A stretch of DNA of 55,631 nt from Bacteroidales bacterium (lineage in GTDB: Bacteria > Bacteroidota > Bacteroidia > Bacteroidales > P3). Location of the stretch: contig JAFXAD010000017.1 in NCBI GenBank assembly GCA_017522065.1, positions 1 through 55,631 on the forward strand, in the 5' to 3' direction. Below the pieces are notes generated by a model, which worked only from the letters and a program-made list of their open reading frames with translations, was not told the DNA's origin and ran no database searches. Positions 27,668 to 36,515 of the stretch are shown one piece after another. How positions within the stretch are numbered: position 1 is the stretch's first letter; each line of letters starts with the position of its first letter. A program made the position numbers and the translations under genes.

Positions 27668-30448
27668 TTAATTGTTGTTGCTGAGTGATTTATAATAGTA
27701 TTCGTAGAACTTCACGTATGCGTCAATGTTCTTCTGATTGTAGAATGTATTATAGTTTTGCGTTGATATGCTGAACACTACATAGTCTTTCGGGTCGTAT
27801 TTGGTAAGCGGCCCTCCGTCGAGCATCAGGTGTGTCCTGTAGGCTTCGGCTTCCTGGGCATTTTTGAAACGATGTATTGTCAGCATCTGTACCGTATCGG
27901 TAAACAATAGCGGACTGGCACGGTATCCACTATTGGAGTAGAACTCCATATTGAAATCTGCAATGGCATATTGCAACTGTGTGGCAACGATTTTCTTGTC
28001 GTTGATAAGCACGGCAACGTAGTGTTGCTGGTTCTCCCTGAAACGGTACATCAGACTCTCCTGCGGCAACTCGCTCTGCTCTGAGGATGTAGAGACGTTT
28101 TTGTCGTTTTTGTTGCTGGCTACAACATCGCGCACATTCTCGTTGTAGCGTGTACGGCCTCGCTCTTCTTCGTCGGCCGAGACCGATTCCGAAGCCGAAC
28201 CATAGTATCCGGTTCGGAGATATGCCAGTTGCTCTTTGGCCAGTTCGACAAGCCGCGTAGTGTCGGCATAGTCGGCAATGATTGTCTCGAATGTCATTGT
28301 GGCCATGTTGGTATCGCCAGTCTGTGCAGCAGCCAAACCTTTCCAATAGCGGAATTTGCCCATAAGCGGTTGCTCGTTGTATCGTTGCAGCGCCTCGTCG
28401 ACATGCGCAATGACATCACGATATTTTTTGCGGCGATACAGATTGTAGACAGTGGCATATTCGTTTTGTGCCACTTCGCTACGTTTTATGATTTCGAGAT
28501 AATACTCATCGTCACGAATCATGTTGGCATAGTCGCAGTCCGGGAATCCCATAAGGACCATATCCTTATAGTAGTTGGCCTGAGGGGTGTTGCCCTGCTT
28601 GCTGTAGATTCGCCATAGTTGGTAGAATGCCTGTACGATTTCGTCCGAACCCGGATATTCTTTTGTAAGTCTCAAGTAGCATTCAAGAGCCCTTTCGGTG
28701 TTTTCAATGCCATCATAATATATATAGCCAGCATTCAGAAGACAACGGGCTATTTCAAGATGCATGGTGTCACGCTGGCCCTGTCTTGTCGGCAAGTCTT
28801 TCAGGTAGTATGCAGCGTAATGCGGGTCGTTGGGGTTCTCTGACGGCTTTATGACAATGCTGCTGTCGGCTGAGGTGGTATCATCAGCCATTTCGTCAAA
28901 ATCATTGCCCATTTCCATGCCAGGAATCATGGAACCCATTGCAAACGAGCTCCTTTTTGACATAAACCAATAGTCGTCAAGCGCCCTTACGCCCCATCTT
29001 TGCCTGAAGGTTTGCTTACCTTTGCTGACGGTATTGTGGTTATAGAAATACCAATCGCCTTGCAGGGTGTTTTGCTGCGCCATAGCATCCTGATTCAATT
29101 CTGCTATCAGCTGTCTTTCAGCCTCTTCCTTCTCTTTCTGTTTCAGGTCTGCAATTTTTTTGTTGATGAGGTCATTACGTTTAGCCGGATCCATATCCGC
29201 CCACAGCAGCAGACTGTCGTTCCGATAGATAAGACGTGTGTTTTCAACAAGAGCTGTAAGTGTTGTGTAGCGCGACCTGATTTCATTGAAATGTGGATAA
29301 TCAGGTTTGATTATATGCATGGCTGTATCGTAGTATTTCTGCGCTTCATCGTAGTTCTCATACATTTCGTACAACACATCAGCCATCCTGAGTGCCGACT
29401 TGGCCTTTTGCGACGGGTTGTTCGTTGCGGCAGCGACCGACTGCCGATAGTTGTCGCAAGCTTTTTTGGCATCCTTCATGCCGAGGTACATCTCAGCTTT
29501 GGCATAATATATCTGGTCTTTAAACTCGGCGTTCTTCTTGTCTTTGAGCATTTTGTCGAGACTGCGTTCAACCTCTGAAAGATTGGTGTGTTCCTCTGTG
29601 GCACATGAGGCGATGTTGATTCTCGCATTGAACTCCATCACATAGTCGGGCTTACAACTCAACACCTTCTCAAAGTACTTGGTCGCTGTAGGACGTTTGT
29701 CGAGGTGCTGATATATCTGTGCCATAATGAAATACAGTCTTGCTTTGGTATGACGGTCCGTTGTCTCGTCGAGGGCCAAGCGGATATACTGGACTGACTT
29801 CTTGTATTTCTCTTGCGGAAGAACGGCCTCTACCATGGCAAGATAGAGTTTGTCGGCCAGTTTGGGTGAGAAGTTGTCTTTCGACTGGTCGTTAACCAGA
29901 AGATCCAAAGCGGACTCAGCATCAGCATACTGCTTCTCTTGCGTCATACATCGTGCCAGCAGGATTTTTGCCTCGTCAGCCTCCATGCTTCCAGAGTACT
30001 GTGTGGTTATTAGCCGACAAGTGTTAGAGGTCGCCGCATAGTCTTGCTTCTCAAAGGAAGCATACGCAGTAAGCAGATAACAGTTCTTGACATATTTGAC
30101 ATACTCACGCCCCTGCTGATAGATGCTGTGTTTTTTTATGCCTTTTATACCTTTTTCGATGGCCTTGTCCATTTCTGGATATATTCCCATCGCCTGCTCT
30201 TTTGTGCCGATTCTGTAGACAGGCAATATCTGTGTATAGTCGTCGTTAAAGGTTTTTCGCAGTTTTCTTATTCCCTCCTTGTAACTCTCGTTGCCGTTCC
30301 ACCACACATTGTAGTGGCATGTGGTGTTATGATATGTGACATTAGCCCACTTTGCCTTGCGTGTCGAACATCCCGCCATGAGCAACACCACCATCGTCAG
30401 CGATGTGACTATAGTATAATGTATTATATGTCGTGGCATTTTATTCAT
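27668..30448 (-). CDS. TPR-repeat lipoprotein, SprE/PorW-like
   Basis: A 926-residue lipoprotein (signal ending VVLLMAGC) made largely of tetratricopeptide repeats, e.g. around LLTAYASFEKQDYAATSNTC and further units between about 150-410 and 560-760. The N-terminal block CSTRKAKWANVTYHNTTCHYNVWWNG is characteristic of SprE/PorW proteins, which in gliding Bacteroidota link the type IX secretion system with the envelope. Many Bacteroidales without gliding keep a homologue. An acidic region near 500-530 separates the TPR blocks. The downstream order bactofilin, AtpZ-like protein is conserved in my recollection of the group. The specific role here is unproven. Confidence 0.82.
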   Translation of the reverse strand: MNKMPRHIIHYTIVTSLTMVVLLMAGCSTRKAKWANVTYHNTTCHYNVWWNGNESYKEGIRKLRKTFNDDYTQILPVYRIGTKEQAMGIYPEMDKAIEKGIKGIKKHSIYQQGREYVKYVKNCYLLTAYASFEKQDYAATSNTCRLITTQYSGSMEADEAKILLARCMTQEKQYADAESALDLLVNDQSKDNFSPKLADKLYLAMVEAVLPQEKYKKSVQYIRLALDETTDRHTKARLYFIMAQIYQHLDKRPTATKYFEKVLSCKPDYVMEFNARINIASCATEEHTNLSEVERSLDKMLKDKKNAEFKDQIYYAKAEMYLGMKDAKKACDNYRQSVAAATNNPSQKAKSALRMADVLYEMYENYDEAQKYYDTAMHIIKPDYPHFNEIRSRYTTLTALVENTRLIYRNDSLLLWADMDPAKRNDLINKKIADLKQKEKEEAERQLIAELNQDAMAQQNTLQGDWYFYNHNTVSKGKQTFRQRWGVRALDDYWFMSKRSSFAMGSMIPGMEMGNDFDEMADDTTSADSSIVIKPSENPNDPHYAAYYLKDLPTRQGQRDTMHLEIARCLLNAGYIYYDGIENTERALECYLRLTKEYPGSDEIVQAFYQLWRIYSKQGNTPQANYYKDMVLMGFPDCDYANMIRDDEYYLEIIKRSEVAQNEYATVYNLYRRKKYRDVIAHVDEALQRYNEQPLMGKFRYWKGLAAAQTGDTNMATMTFETIIADYADTTRLVELAKEQLAYLRTGYYGSASESVSADEEERGRTRYNENVRDVVASNKNDKNVSTSSEQSELPQESLMYRFRENQQHYVAVLINDKKIVATQLQYAIADFNMEFYSNSGYRASPLLFTDTVQMLTIHRFKNAQEAEAYRTHLMLDGGPLTKYDPKDYVVFSISTQNYNTFYNQKNIDAYVKFYEYYYKSLSNNN

Positions 30449-30645
30449 TCACGCAGTGTGATTCTTGGGAACAATTATTTATTCAAAAAACTTATTAAAA
30501 CTATAACGCAAAAGAGTATTTTTTATTGCCTTGAAGCACTACCAGCTTTAATCATTAGTTTATATCACGCACAACAACAACGTGAGTTATAAAATATTAT
30601 CAACAATTCCCAAATATTGATATATATTTCTTTAAATAAGGAATA
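30449..30645. other. Intergenic 197 bases between ychF and the SprE-like gene, no repeats
   Basis: AT-rich spacer without the low-complexity words found in other gaps. It must hold the end of the ychF transcript and the leader of the SprE-like gene, but I find no perfect TAnnTTTG box. An imperfect inverted repeat (TCACG...CGTGA with flanking TTATA/TATAA) lies at about 30560-30585. Confidence 0.5.
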
Positions 30646-31746
30646 TCATACATTGAATCTGAAGTGCATAATATCGCCGTCCTGCACCACATAGTCCTTG
30701 CCTTCGACAGCTATCTTTCCGGCCTCGCGGCATTTGGCTTCACTGCCGAGAGCAACATAATCCTCGAATTTTATCACCTCGGCACGGATGAATCCGCGTT
30801 CAAAATCGCTGTGTATTATTCCGGCTGCCTGTGGAGCCTTCATTCCTTTCTTGAACGTCCATGCACGGCATTCTTTCGGCCCTGCCGTAAGGAATGTCTG
30901 CAGATTCAGCAATTTATAGGCGGCTTTTATCAAACGGTTGACTCCGGACTCTTTCAGGCCCAGGTCTTCCAAGAACATCTGTTTTTCCTCGTATGTTTCA
31001 AGCTCTGCGATGTCGGCCTCAATACCTGCACCAATCACCAGAACCTCGGCATCCTCGTCTTTTACCGCTTCACGAACCATGTCAACGTATTTGTTACCAT
31101 TGACGACCGACGCCTCGTCGACATTGCAGACATACAGTATCGGTTTCGCTGTCAGCAGCATCAAGTCCCTTGCAGCTTCCAGCTGCGATTCTTCCAGCTT
31201 TACGGTTCTTGCGCTTTTGCCCGAAAGGAGGGCTTCCTTGTAGAGGTTCATGACTTCAACAAGCTTCTTTGCCTTCGCATCGCCACCTGTTTTGGCTTTT
31301 TTTTCTTCTTTGGAGTATCTGTTTTCGATGGTTTCGAGGTCTTTGAACTGCAACTCAAGGTCTATGGTCTGCTTGTCTCTCACCGGGTCGACAGACCCGT
31401 CGACGTGGGTGACATTGTCGTCGTCAAAGCACCGGAGTACATGTATGATGGCATCCGTTGTACGGATATCACCAAGGAATTTGTTTCCGAGGCCTTCGCC
31501 TTTTGAGGCACCTTTGACAAGTCCCGCTATATCAACAATCTCCACCGTTGCCGGCACGACACTTGCAGGGCGCTCGATTTCAACCAATTTATTGAGTCTC
31601 TCGTCCGGCACTGTAATTACGCCGACGTTGGGTTCTATTGTGCAAAAGGGGAAATTGGCAGCTTGGGCTTTAGCATTACTGAGACAGTTGAAGAGGGTTG
31701 ATTTGCCCACATTGGGCAATCCTACTATTCCGCATTGTAGTGACAT
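30646..31746 (-). CDS. ychF: Ribosome-binding ATPase YchF (Obg-like, OLA1 type)
   Basis: A 366-residue P-loop ATPase of the Obg family that binds ribosomes and acts in the oxidative stress response. Motifs: G1 [12 protein letters not shown] (about 8-19), G3 region DIAGLVKGASKGEGLGNKFL, a NVDEAS segment in place of the GTP-specific NKxD (hence ATP preference), a coiled-coil insert, and a C-terminal TGS domain. The ATG lies directly behind the anchor ACTTCAGA of a repeat array with no space for a Shine-Dalgarno sequence. Confidence 0.97.
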   Translation of the reverse strand: MSLQCGIVGLPNVGKSTLFNCLSNAKAQAANFPFCTIEPNVGVITVPDERLNKLVEIERPASVVPATVEIVDIAGLVKGASKGEGLGNKFLGDIRTTDAIIHVLRCFDDDNVTHVDGSVDPVRDKQTIDLELQFKDLETIENRYSKEEKKAKTGGDAKAKKLVEVMNLYKEALLSGKSARTVKLEESQLEAARDLMLLTAKPILYVCNVDEASVVNGNKYVDMVREAVKDEDAEVLVIGAGIEADIAELETYEEKQMFLEDLGLKESGVNRLIKAAYKLLNLQTFLTAGPKECRAWTFKKGMKAPQAAGIIHSDFERGFIRAEVIKFEDYVALGSEAKCREAGKIAVEGKDYVVQDGDIMHFRFNV

Positions 31747-31948
31747 TCTGAAGTTAAAGTTAAGGTTAAGGTTAAAGGGTTAAAGGGTTTTAGGGTTATA
31801 GGGTTATAGGGTTTTAAGGTTAACGTTGATGAATTGTATCTGAAGTTAAGGTTAAGGTTAAAGTTAAGGTTATTTTTCGTTTTCGTTTTCGTGCGAAGCT
31901 CTGTATCTAAAGTTAAGGTTAAGGTTAAGGTTAAGGTTAAGGTTTTTT
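31747..31948 (-). repeat. Composite repeat between DUF5715 and ychF genes
   Basis: On the minus strand: TTAACC words beginning at the DUF5715 stop codon, an anchor TTAGATACA with the GAGCTTCGCACG junction, ACGAAAACGAAA words, TTAACC words, another anchor followed by TTCATCAACGTTAACC (the flank of the 96-bp element without the element), CCCTATAA words, and TTAACC words ending in CTTCAGA at the ychF ATG. It contains no CACTCCC part. Confidence 0.9.
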
Positions 31949-31949
31949 T

Positions 31950-33017
31950 TCAATATCTTTTCTCGAATTGTTCGAGCGACAGACGTTCACGTTCGGTTAT
32001 GCCACTTCGGCTTTCTTGTACATGAGTTGTCTTGTTATGTGTTTTGACGTCCTTACGGACGCTGTTTTCAGAGTGCTTTTGGCGTTTCGTAACGGGTTTG
32101 GCTCTGACAGTTTGCGCCGGCTCCACCTTTCGTGGTTTGGGACGCTCCGAAGCTTTGGTTTCGAGATAATCGGGCGAACCCGGATTAATGTATTTGCACA
32201 TTTGCGATTTGCCATCACCCTCATATTGTGTTGTCCGAAGGGTTATGTGAAAGCATGAGCCACGTTCGTATTTCACATAACACAGTCCCTCGTAGTGCAA
32301 CTCGTACAGAGCCAATGCCAACATTTGTTTGCACATCTCCACAACCGTGTCACGCCCGCTTGCAACATGCTCGTATCGTTGTGCCGAAAGGTCGAACGTC
32401 GTGCCGTATATATGGCACGATGTGTCTGTCGCATTACGGTTGACCCTGCGCAGATTCCTTTCGCTCTGTTCTGTACGCAAAGCACTGGTCACAACGATTT
32501 TATACTTCCCGAATTTCTTATAATGCTCGTCCATCAGCTCCGAAAACCTTTCTGCTATATATTCCAGAAGCAGTACTGCCTCGGGAACCAGATAAGGCGT
32601 GGCATGATACATTGTGTCGACCTGGTATAGTTCGGTGCTGAAAATCGGCACAAGAGCGTCACACGCCGACGGGTCGGTGATTTTGTCCGGATCTATTCCA
32701 TTGACTCTGGCTGCAGAGAGGTGCACATAGTTTGAGTCGTTGAACATTTCTCTCAGGTTCATGCTGCGATAGTCGACATACGGAATTGCATCCTTGTCTA
32801 TGCGATTCCTATGCACATAGTCTTTCCCTTTTGCTTTGCTGTACACCGACAGCATGCTCCTCGTACCGACCTCGTCCGGACGCGACCACACAAAAGCGTA
32901 CATCGTCAGCAACAACACGCCCACACCAACTATCGCCAAAAGAGTAGAAAGCCGTTTCGCGGCTGAACGTCTTCGGCGGTTGTTCTGGGAACCATTGGTT
33001 GCATGTCGGTACATCAT
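31950..33017 (-). CDS. DUF5715 family protein, possible M15-like (LAS) peptidase fold
   Basis: A roughly 355-residue protein with a basic N-terminus (RRRRSAAKR), one membrane segment (STLLAIVGVGVLLLTMYAFV) and a periplasmic domain. In that domain TSCHIYGTTFDLS and a later CFHIT place His, Asp and His as in zinc LAS/M15 D-Ala-D-Ala carboxypeptidases, and VTSALRTEQSERN fits the same fold. Enzymatic activity is inference. I prefer the ATG at 33017, which has an AGGAGAG ribosome binding site about 10 bases upstream; a TTG at 33047 would overlap gmhB by 13 bases. The C-terminal 80 residues are basic and low-complexity. Confidence 0.75.
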   Translation of the reverse strand: MMYRHATNGSQNNRRRRSAAKRLSTLLAIVGVGVLLLTMYAFVWSRPDEVGTRSMLSVYSKAKGKDYVHRNRIDKDAIPYVDYRSMNLREMFNDSNYVHLSAARVNGIDPDKITDPSACDALVPIFSTELYQVDTMYHATPYLVPEAVLLLEYIAERFSELMDEHYKKFGKYKIVVTSALRTEQSERNLRRVNRNATDTSCHIYGTTFDLSAQRYEHVASGRDTVVEMCKQMLALALYELHYEGLCYVKYERGSCFHITLRTTQYEGDGKSQMCKYINPGSPDYLETKASERPKPRKVEPAQTVRAKPVTKRQKHSENSVRKDVKTHNKTTHVQESRSGITERERLSLEQFEKRY

Positions 33018-33034
33018 ATCGCTGTTGCTCTCTC

Positions 33035-33589
33035 CTATTTTTGGCAAATTGTTTTGATTGCCGGTTCTATATTCTTGGCAAATGTGTACAAGTCTTTATA
33101 ATAATAGTCAACAAGATGAGGGTGGGACGATGCAACCTCTTTTTCTTCGCCTACAAGCACAGTGCACATCCCCGCACGTCTGCCGAAAAGCATGTCGGTA
33201 GCTGTGTCGCCTACCATAATCGAATGTCGCAGCGACACTCCCTCAAATTCGCGACGGGCCTGCAGTGCCATTCCTATCGATGGCTTGCGCATGAATGAAT
33301 TGGCGGATTTCAACGCCGGACAGAAATAAATCTTGTCGACCCTGCCCCCCGCTTGATTCACCTCGTTCAAAAAAAATCTGTGGATTTGTTCAAGGTCCTC
33401 AGCAGTCATAAGGCCCTTCCCTATCCCCTGTTGATTGGTGACAATGAATATTTTGTCGAAACGGCGTGCAAAAATGGCCATTGCATCCAACACTCCGTCG
33501 ATAATCTTGAAATCGCCGGGCTTCGTCACATACCCGTCGATGATTCTTTCGTTTAGCACACCGTCTCTGTCAAGAAACAACGTTGTCAT
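33035..33589 (-). CDS. gmhB: HAD-IIIA phosphatase, D-glycero-D-manno-heptose 1,7-bisphosphate phosphatase type (GmhB)
   Basis: A 184-residue HAD-superfamily phosphatase. The four motifs are all present: LDRDGVLN (nucleophile Asp), VTNQQGIGKG, RKPSIGM (Lys) and VGDTATDM. This fits GmhB or the related histidinol-phosphate phosphatases; GmhB is favoured because of length and absence of other histidine genes. The substrate would be heptose bisphosphate for LPS core. It begins 3 bases after the GT2 stop codon, which agrees with an envelope-glycan role. Confidence 0.82.
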   Translation of the reverse strand: MTTLFLDRDGVLNERIIDGYVTKPGDFKIIDGVLDAMAIFARRFDKIFIVTNQQGIGKGLMTAEDLEQIHRFFLNEVNQAGGRVDKIYFCPALKSANSFMRKPSIGMALQARREFEGVSLRHSIMVGDTATDMLFGRRAGMCTVLVGEEKEVASSHPHLVDYYYKDLYTFAKNIEPAIKTICQK

Positions 33590-33592
33590 TGC

Positions 33593-34528
33593 TCAAACCA
33601 ATTCTTTTTCTATCAAATAGTTGTTTCTCGTCGATGAATTGCGGCAGATAAGTTCGCCCAAAAATCCTGCCAAGAACAGCATTGCGCCGATGACTACAAA
33701 CAGCATCGAAATATAGAACCAAACGCTGTTTGTCAGTGCAATACGGCCGCACAAACGAAGTACGCACACAACGATGAGGGCAATGAATCCTGCCAAAAAC
33801 GACAATGAGCCTATCAGTCCGAAAAAGTGCATCGGCTGCTTCCCGAATTTCGACATGAACATTATCGACATGAGGTCAAGATAACCGTTCACAAATCGAT
33901 TCAGACCAAACTTCGTCACGCCAAATTCGCGCTTCCTGTGTTGGACAACCTTCTCGCCGATATTGCCGAAGCCAGCCCATTTGGCAATCACAGGAATATA
34001 GCGGTGCATCTCGCCATATACTTCAATCGACTTCACCACGTCGCGTTTGTATGCTTTAAGTCCGCAGTTGAAATCATGGAGTTTGATTCCCGACATTTTC
34101 CGCGTAGTCCAGTTGAAGAACTTTGAAGGAATATTCTTTGCGATTTTCGAGTCGTATCTTTTCTTTTTCCATCCCGAGACGAGGTCGAAGCCATCTTCTT
34201 TTATCATACGGTACAGTTCGGGAACCTCGTCGGGGCTGTCCTGAAGGTCGGCATCCATTGTTATCACGACATCACCTTGCGCATGTCCGAATCCGACATT
34301 CAATGCCGCCGACTTGCCGTAATTCCTGCGGAATTTCACGCCCTTGTATCTTGGATTCTTTTCCCTTAGTTGCTCTATAACGTTCCAAGAATTGTCCTTG
34401 CTGCCATCATCGACCATGATAACCTCATAATCGAAACCGTGTTCAACCATGACGCGATCTATCCATTCTGCCAAATGCGGCAACGATTCGTCTTCGTTGT
34501 ATAAAGGTACTACAATACTGATATCCAT
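33593..34528 (-). CDS. Glycosyltransferase family 2, DPM1/GtrB-like
   Basis: A 311-residue GT2 enzyme with N-terminal catalytic domain (ISIVVPLYNEDESLPHLAEW at the start, VDDGSKDNS, and the DXD-containing MDADLQD) and two C-terminal membrane helices (about 235-260 and 270-295). This architecture transfers a sugar from a nucleotide donor to undecaprenyl phosphate. The lipid-linked sugar could feed a GT-C enzyme such as the GT39 protein encoded at 15320-16912, but that is only a functional suggestion. It is in an operon with DUF4199 upstream and gmhB-like downstream. Confidence 0.9.
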   Translation of the reverse strand: MDISIVVPLYNEDESLPHLAEWIDRVMVEHGFDYEVIMVDDGSKDNSWNVIEQLREKNPRYKGVKFRRNYGKSAALNVGFGHAQGDVVITMDADLQDSPDEVPELYRMIKEDGFDLVSGWKKKRYDSKIAKNIPSKFFNWTTRKMSGIKLHDFNCGLKAYKRDVVKSIEVYGEMHRYIPVIAKWAGFGNIGEKVVQHRKREFGVTKFGLNRFVNGYLDLMSIMFMSKFGKQPMHFFGLIGSLSFLAGFIALIVVCVLRLCGRIALTNSVWFYISMLFVVIGAMLFLAGFLGELICRNSSTRNNYLIEKELV

Positions 34529-34544
34529 TTTATTGTCCTTGTTT

Positions 34545-35102
34545 TTATTGTTTTTTTTCTCTTTCGATTGTTTTGGCTTTTTCTGTCCTGAAAATCAAGG
34601 CAGCGACAAACGATGTCATAATCGACATGACGGCAGTCCTGAACATTCCAATAAAAGCCCATGTATGAAGTTTGTACGACTGCATAACAGCAATCGTGGC
34701 ATTCTTTTCCTCTTCCGTACCGCTGCCGTTCTGTTCCCCATAGATGAAATGTTCAAGGCAGCGAGCAGCAAATCCCTTGTCTATAACCCCTCCATACAAA
34801 ATCAGATAGAGTCCATAAACAACGGCAGCTACGATTCCAAGTCCCAACCCGAACAATATCAGTTCCTTGAATGTGACTTTTTTCTCCGGCAAGCTGTTCC
34901 TGTATTTATATGCAAACACCAGCGTGCATACCAGCAACACGGCATCTGTCACGTAGTTCTCAGGCGCATAAATCGGATAATATATGACCTTGCAAAACAA
35001 AACAGCCAACCCCATAACGGCTCCGGTTATCAGTCCGTCACGCAGGTATGCTATTCTATAATTGCCATATATATCTGATTGATATCGTCTTAAGATTTTC
35101 AT
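34545..35102 (-). CDS. DUF4199 family membrane protein
   Basis: A 185-residue protein with four predicted membrane helices (about 24-42, 51-66, 81-103 and 148-170) and a hydrophilic region between the third and fourth. DUF4199 proteins are small membrane proteins of unknown function, frequent in Bacteroidota and commonly located before a GT2 gene. It is the first gene of its operon, 20 bases behind a well-formed promoter, with a basic C-terminal tail. Confidence 0.82.
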   Translation of the reverse strand: MKILRRYQSDIYGNYRIAYLRDGLITGAVMGLAVLFCKVIYYPIYAPENYVTDAVLLVCTLVFAYKYRNSLPEKKVTFKELILFGLGLGIVAAVVYGLYLILYGGVIDKGFAARCLEHFIYGEQNGSGTEEEKNATIAVMQSYKLHTWAFIGMFRTAVMSIMTSFVAALIFRTEKAKTIEREKKQ

Positions 35103-35120
35103 CTATTTTTTTTTGTTTTG

Positions 35121-35151
35121 CAAAGTTACAAAAATTAGGCGGATTGGCAAA
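35121..35151 (-). promoter_or_regulatory. Bacteroidota promoter TTTG-N19-TAACTTTG
   Basis: On the minus strand a -33 TTTG (35148-35151) is separated by exactly 19 bases from TAACTTTG (35121-35128). This matches the TTTG / TAnnTTTG consensus of the primary Bacteroidota sigma factor and is the best promoter in the window. It drives the DUF4199-GT2-gmhB-DUF5715 operon. Confidence 0.85.
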
Positions 35152-35158
35152 CTTTTTG

Positions 35159-35166
35159 TATCTTTG
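35159..35166 (+). promoter_or_regulatory. Promoter -7 box TATCTTTG for the divergent lipoprotein gene
   Basis: TATCTTTG matches TAnnTTTG on the plus strand, 66 bases before the ATG at 35232. The -33 region is poor (TTAG). It overlaps the upstream region of the divergent minus-strand promoter. Confidence 0.65.
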
Positions 35167-35231
35167 CAAAAATTTTCAGCAGTAAAATTAATTTATTCAA
35201 TAAAATAATCTATTAACAAAAACTTACAGAA

Positions 35232-36515
35232 ATGAGAAGAAAAGCATTCATGGTGGTTTTTGTCTCTCTTTTGATGACATCTTGCCTGAAGGATGGATTC
35301 AATGATTTTGAGGCTCTAAAACACCCGATGTCATTTCAGGGCATTGTAAATCCTTCACTTGCAGTCCCTGTAGCGTCAGGTTCTGCAACCATCTACGACA
35401 TCCTCAATATGGTTCAGGTCTCGTATGCCCAGATGGAGGTAAACGACCAGGGGGTCATTACTCTTAGTTACGACACCTCGGCTTCGTGGCACATACCTTT
35501 CAACAATTCCAAACCCGGCTATTCGGCACCCAAAAACTCAAATATCGTCCATGTGGTGACCAACCAAATCAATGGCTCTGTCGCTATCGACATCTTCGAT
35601 AACATTGAGTTTCTTGACAATGCACAGCTCGAAGTCGACAGCCTCAAGGTCAATCTCAACGCTTTCATAACTGCACAGGCCAACGAGAACTCTCTGCAGG
35701 CTATAGAGACCTATCACGTCCATGTCTACTACGATTCCCTCTACCTCAGTGTCATCGGTAAGGACAATCTGCCCTATAATATTGTCGTTATCAATGATTC
35801 CATTCCCATCGACAGCCTTATTCACGGACAAAACATCAAACTATTCGACAACACCGACATCAGCGAGGCCATCAACAGACGTCCAAAAGAAATCAAATAC
35901 GGTGCACGTATGAACATTGCCTTCGAAGCAGCCTTTTTCGCTTCCAATATCACCGAGAACGATTTCATAGCAGACTCCATCGGAGTTACATCAGTTGACA
36001 TCGATGCCGACGTAAAAGTCGAATTCCCGATTTCGGCATACATCAACAACCTAAGCTATGAGACCGACATAAACTTCGAACCGTCGTTCCATCTCGGCGA
36101 TCTCGTAATCGACTCGTCCTACCTGTTCCTCACTCTTGAAAACGGTATCCCCCTTTCTCTCGATGTCAACGCAAAATTCATCAACGAAGCTGGCGACTCG
36201 ACCGAAATCCTCAACACGACAGTCGGCGGTGCCCCGGTTACTAATACAGCTCCCTATGTCTCGAACGGCAAGACGACGACTTTGGATACCATTGTAGTAA
36301 CTAAAGAGGTGTTCGATGCTTTGCTCGAAACCAAGAAGATTCGTGTCAAGGCAGGACTCAACACCACCGACAACGACCTACAGAAACGTGTCTCTATCAA
36401 AGCCGACGACAAACTGGAAATCAAGCTCTCTGCCTTGCTTCGCCCGTCATACAACATGAATTTCGATTTGGGCAACGGACAAGAAGGTGACAATCAGGAA
36501 GGAGGTTCGAAATGA
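35232..36515 (+). CDS. Large lipoprotein of unknown function, paired with DUF5723 barrel protein
   Basis: A 427-residue lipoprotein (signal ending SLLMTSC) followed by a beta-rich region with many N-D-S stretches and no cysteine-rich or catalytic motif that I recognise. It ends in a short glycine/glutamate-rich tail. Its stop codon overlaps the ATG of the next gene by 4 bases (ATGA), so the two products are made together. A surface or periplasmic partner of the outer-membrane protein is the natural inference. Confidence 0.75.
   Translation: MRRKAFMVVFVSLLMTSCLKDGFNDFEALKHPMSFQGIVNPSLAVPVASGSATIYDILNMVQVSYAQMEVNDQGVITLSYDTSASWHIPFNNSKPGYSAPKNSNIVHVVTNQINGSVAIDIFDNIEFLDNAQLEVDSLKVNLNAFITAQANENSLQAIETYHVHVYYDSLYLSVIGKDNLPYNIVVINDSIPIDSLIHGQNIKLFDNTDISEAINRRPKEIKYGARMNIAFEAAFFASNITENDFIADSIGVTSVDIDADVKVEFPISAYINNLSYETDINFEPSFHLGDLVIDSSYLFLTLENGIPLSLDVNAKFINEAGDSTEILNTTVGGAPVTNTAPYVSNGKTTTLDTIVVTKEVFDALLETKKIRVKAGLNTTDNDLQKRVSIKADDKLEIKLSALLRPSYNMNFDLGNGQEGDNQEGGSK

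Noticed and set aside
29292-29300. Perfect DnaA box (TTATCCACA on the minus strand)
   Set aside because: Single copy inside the SprE-like coding region, with no cluster or AT-rich unwinding element.
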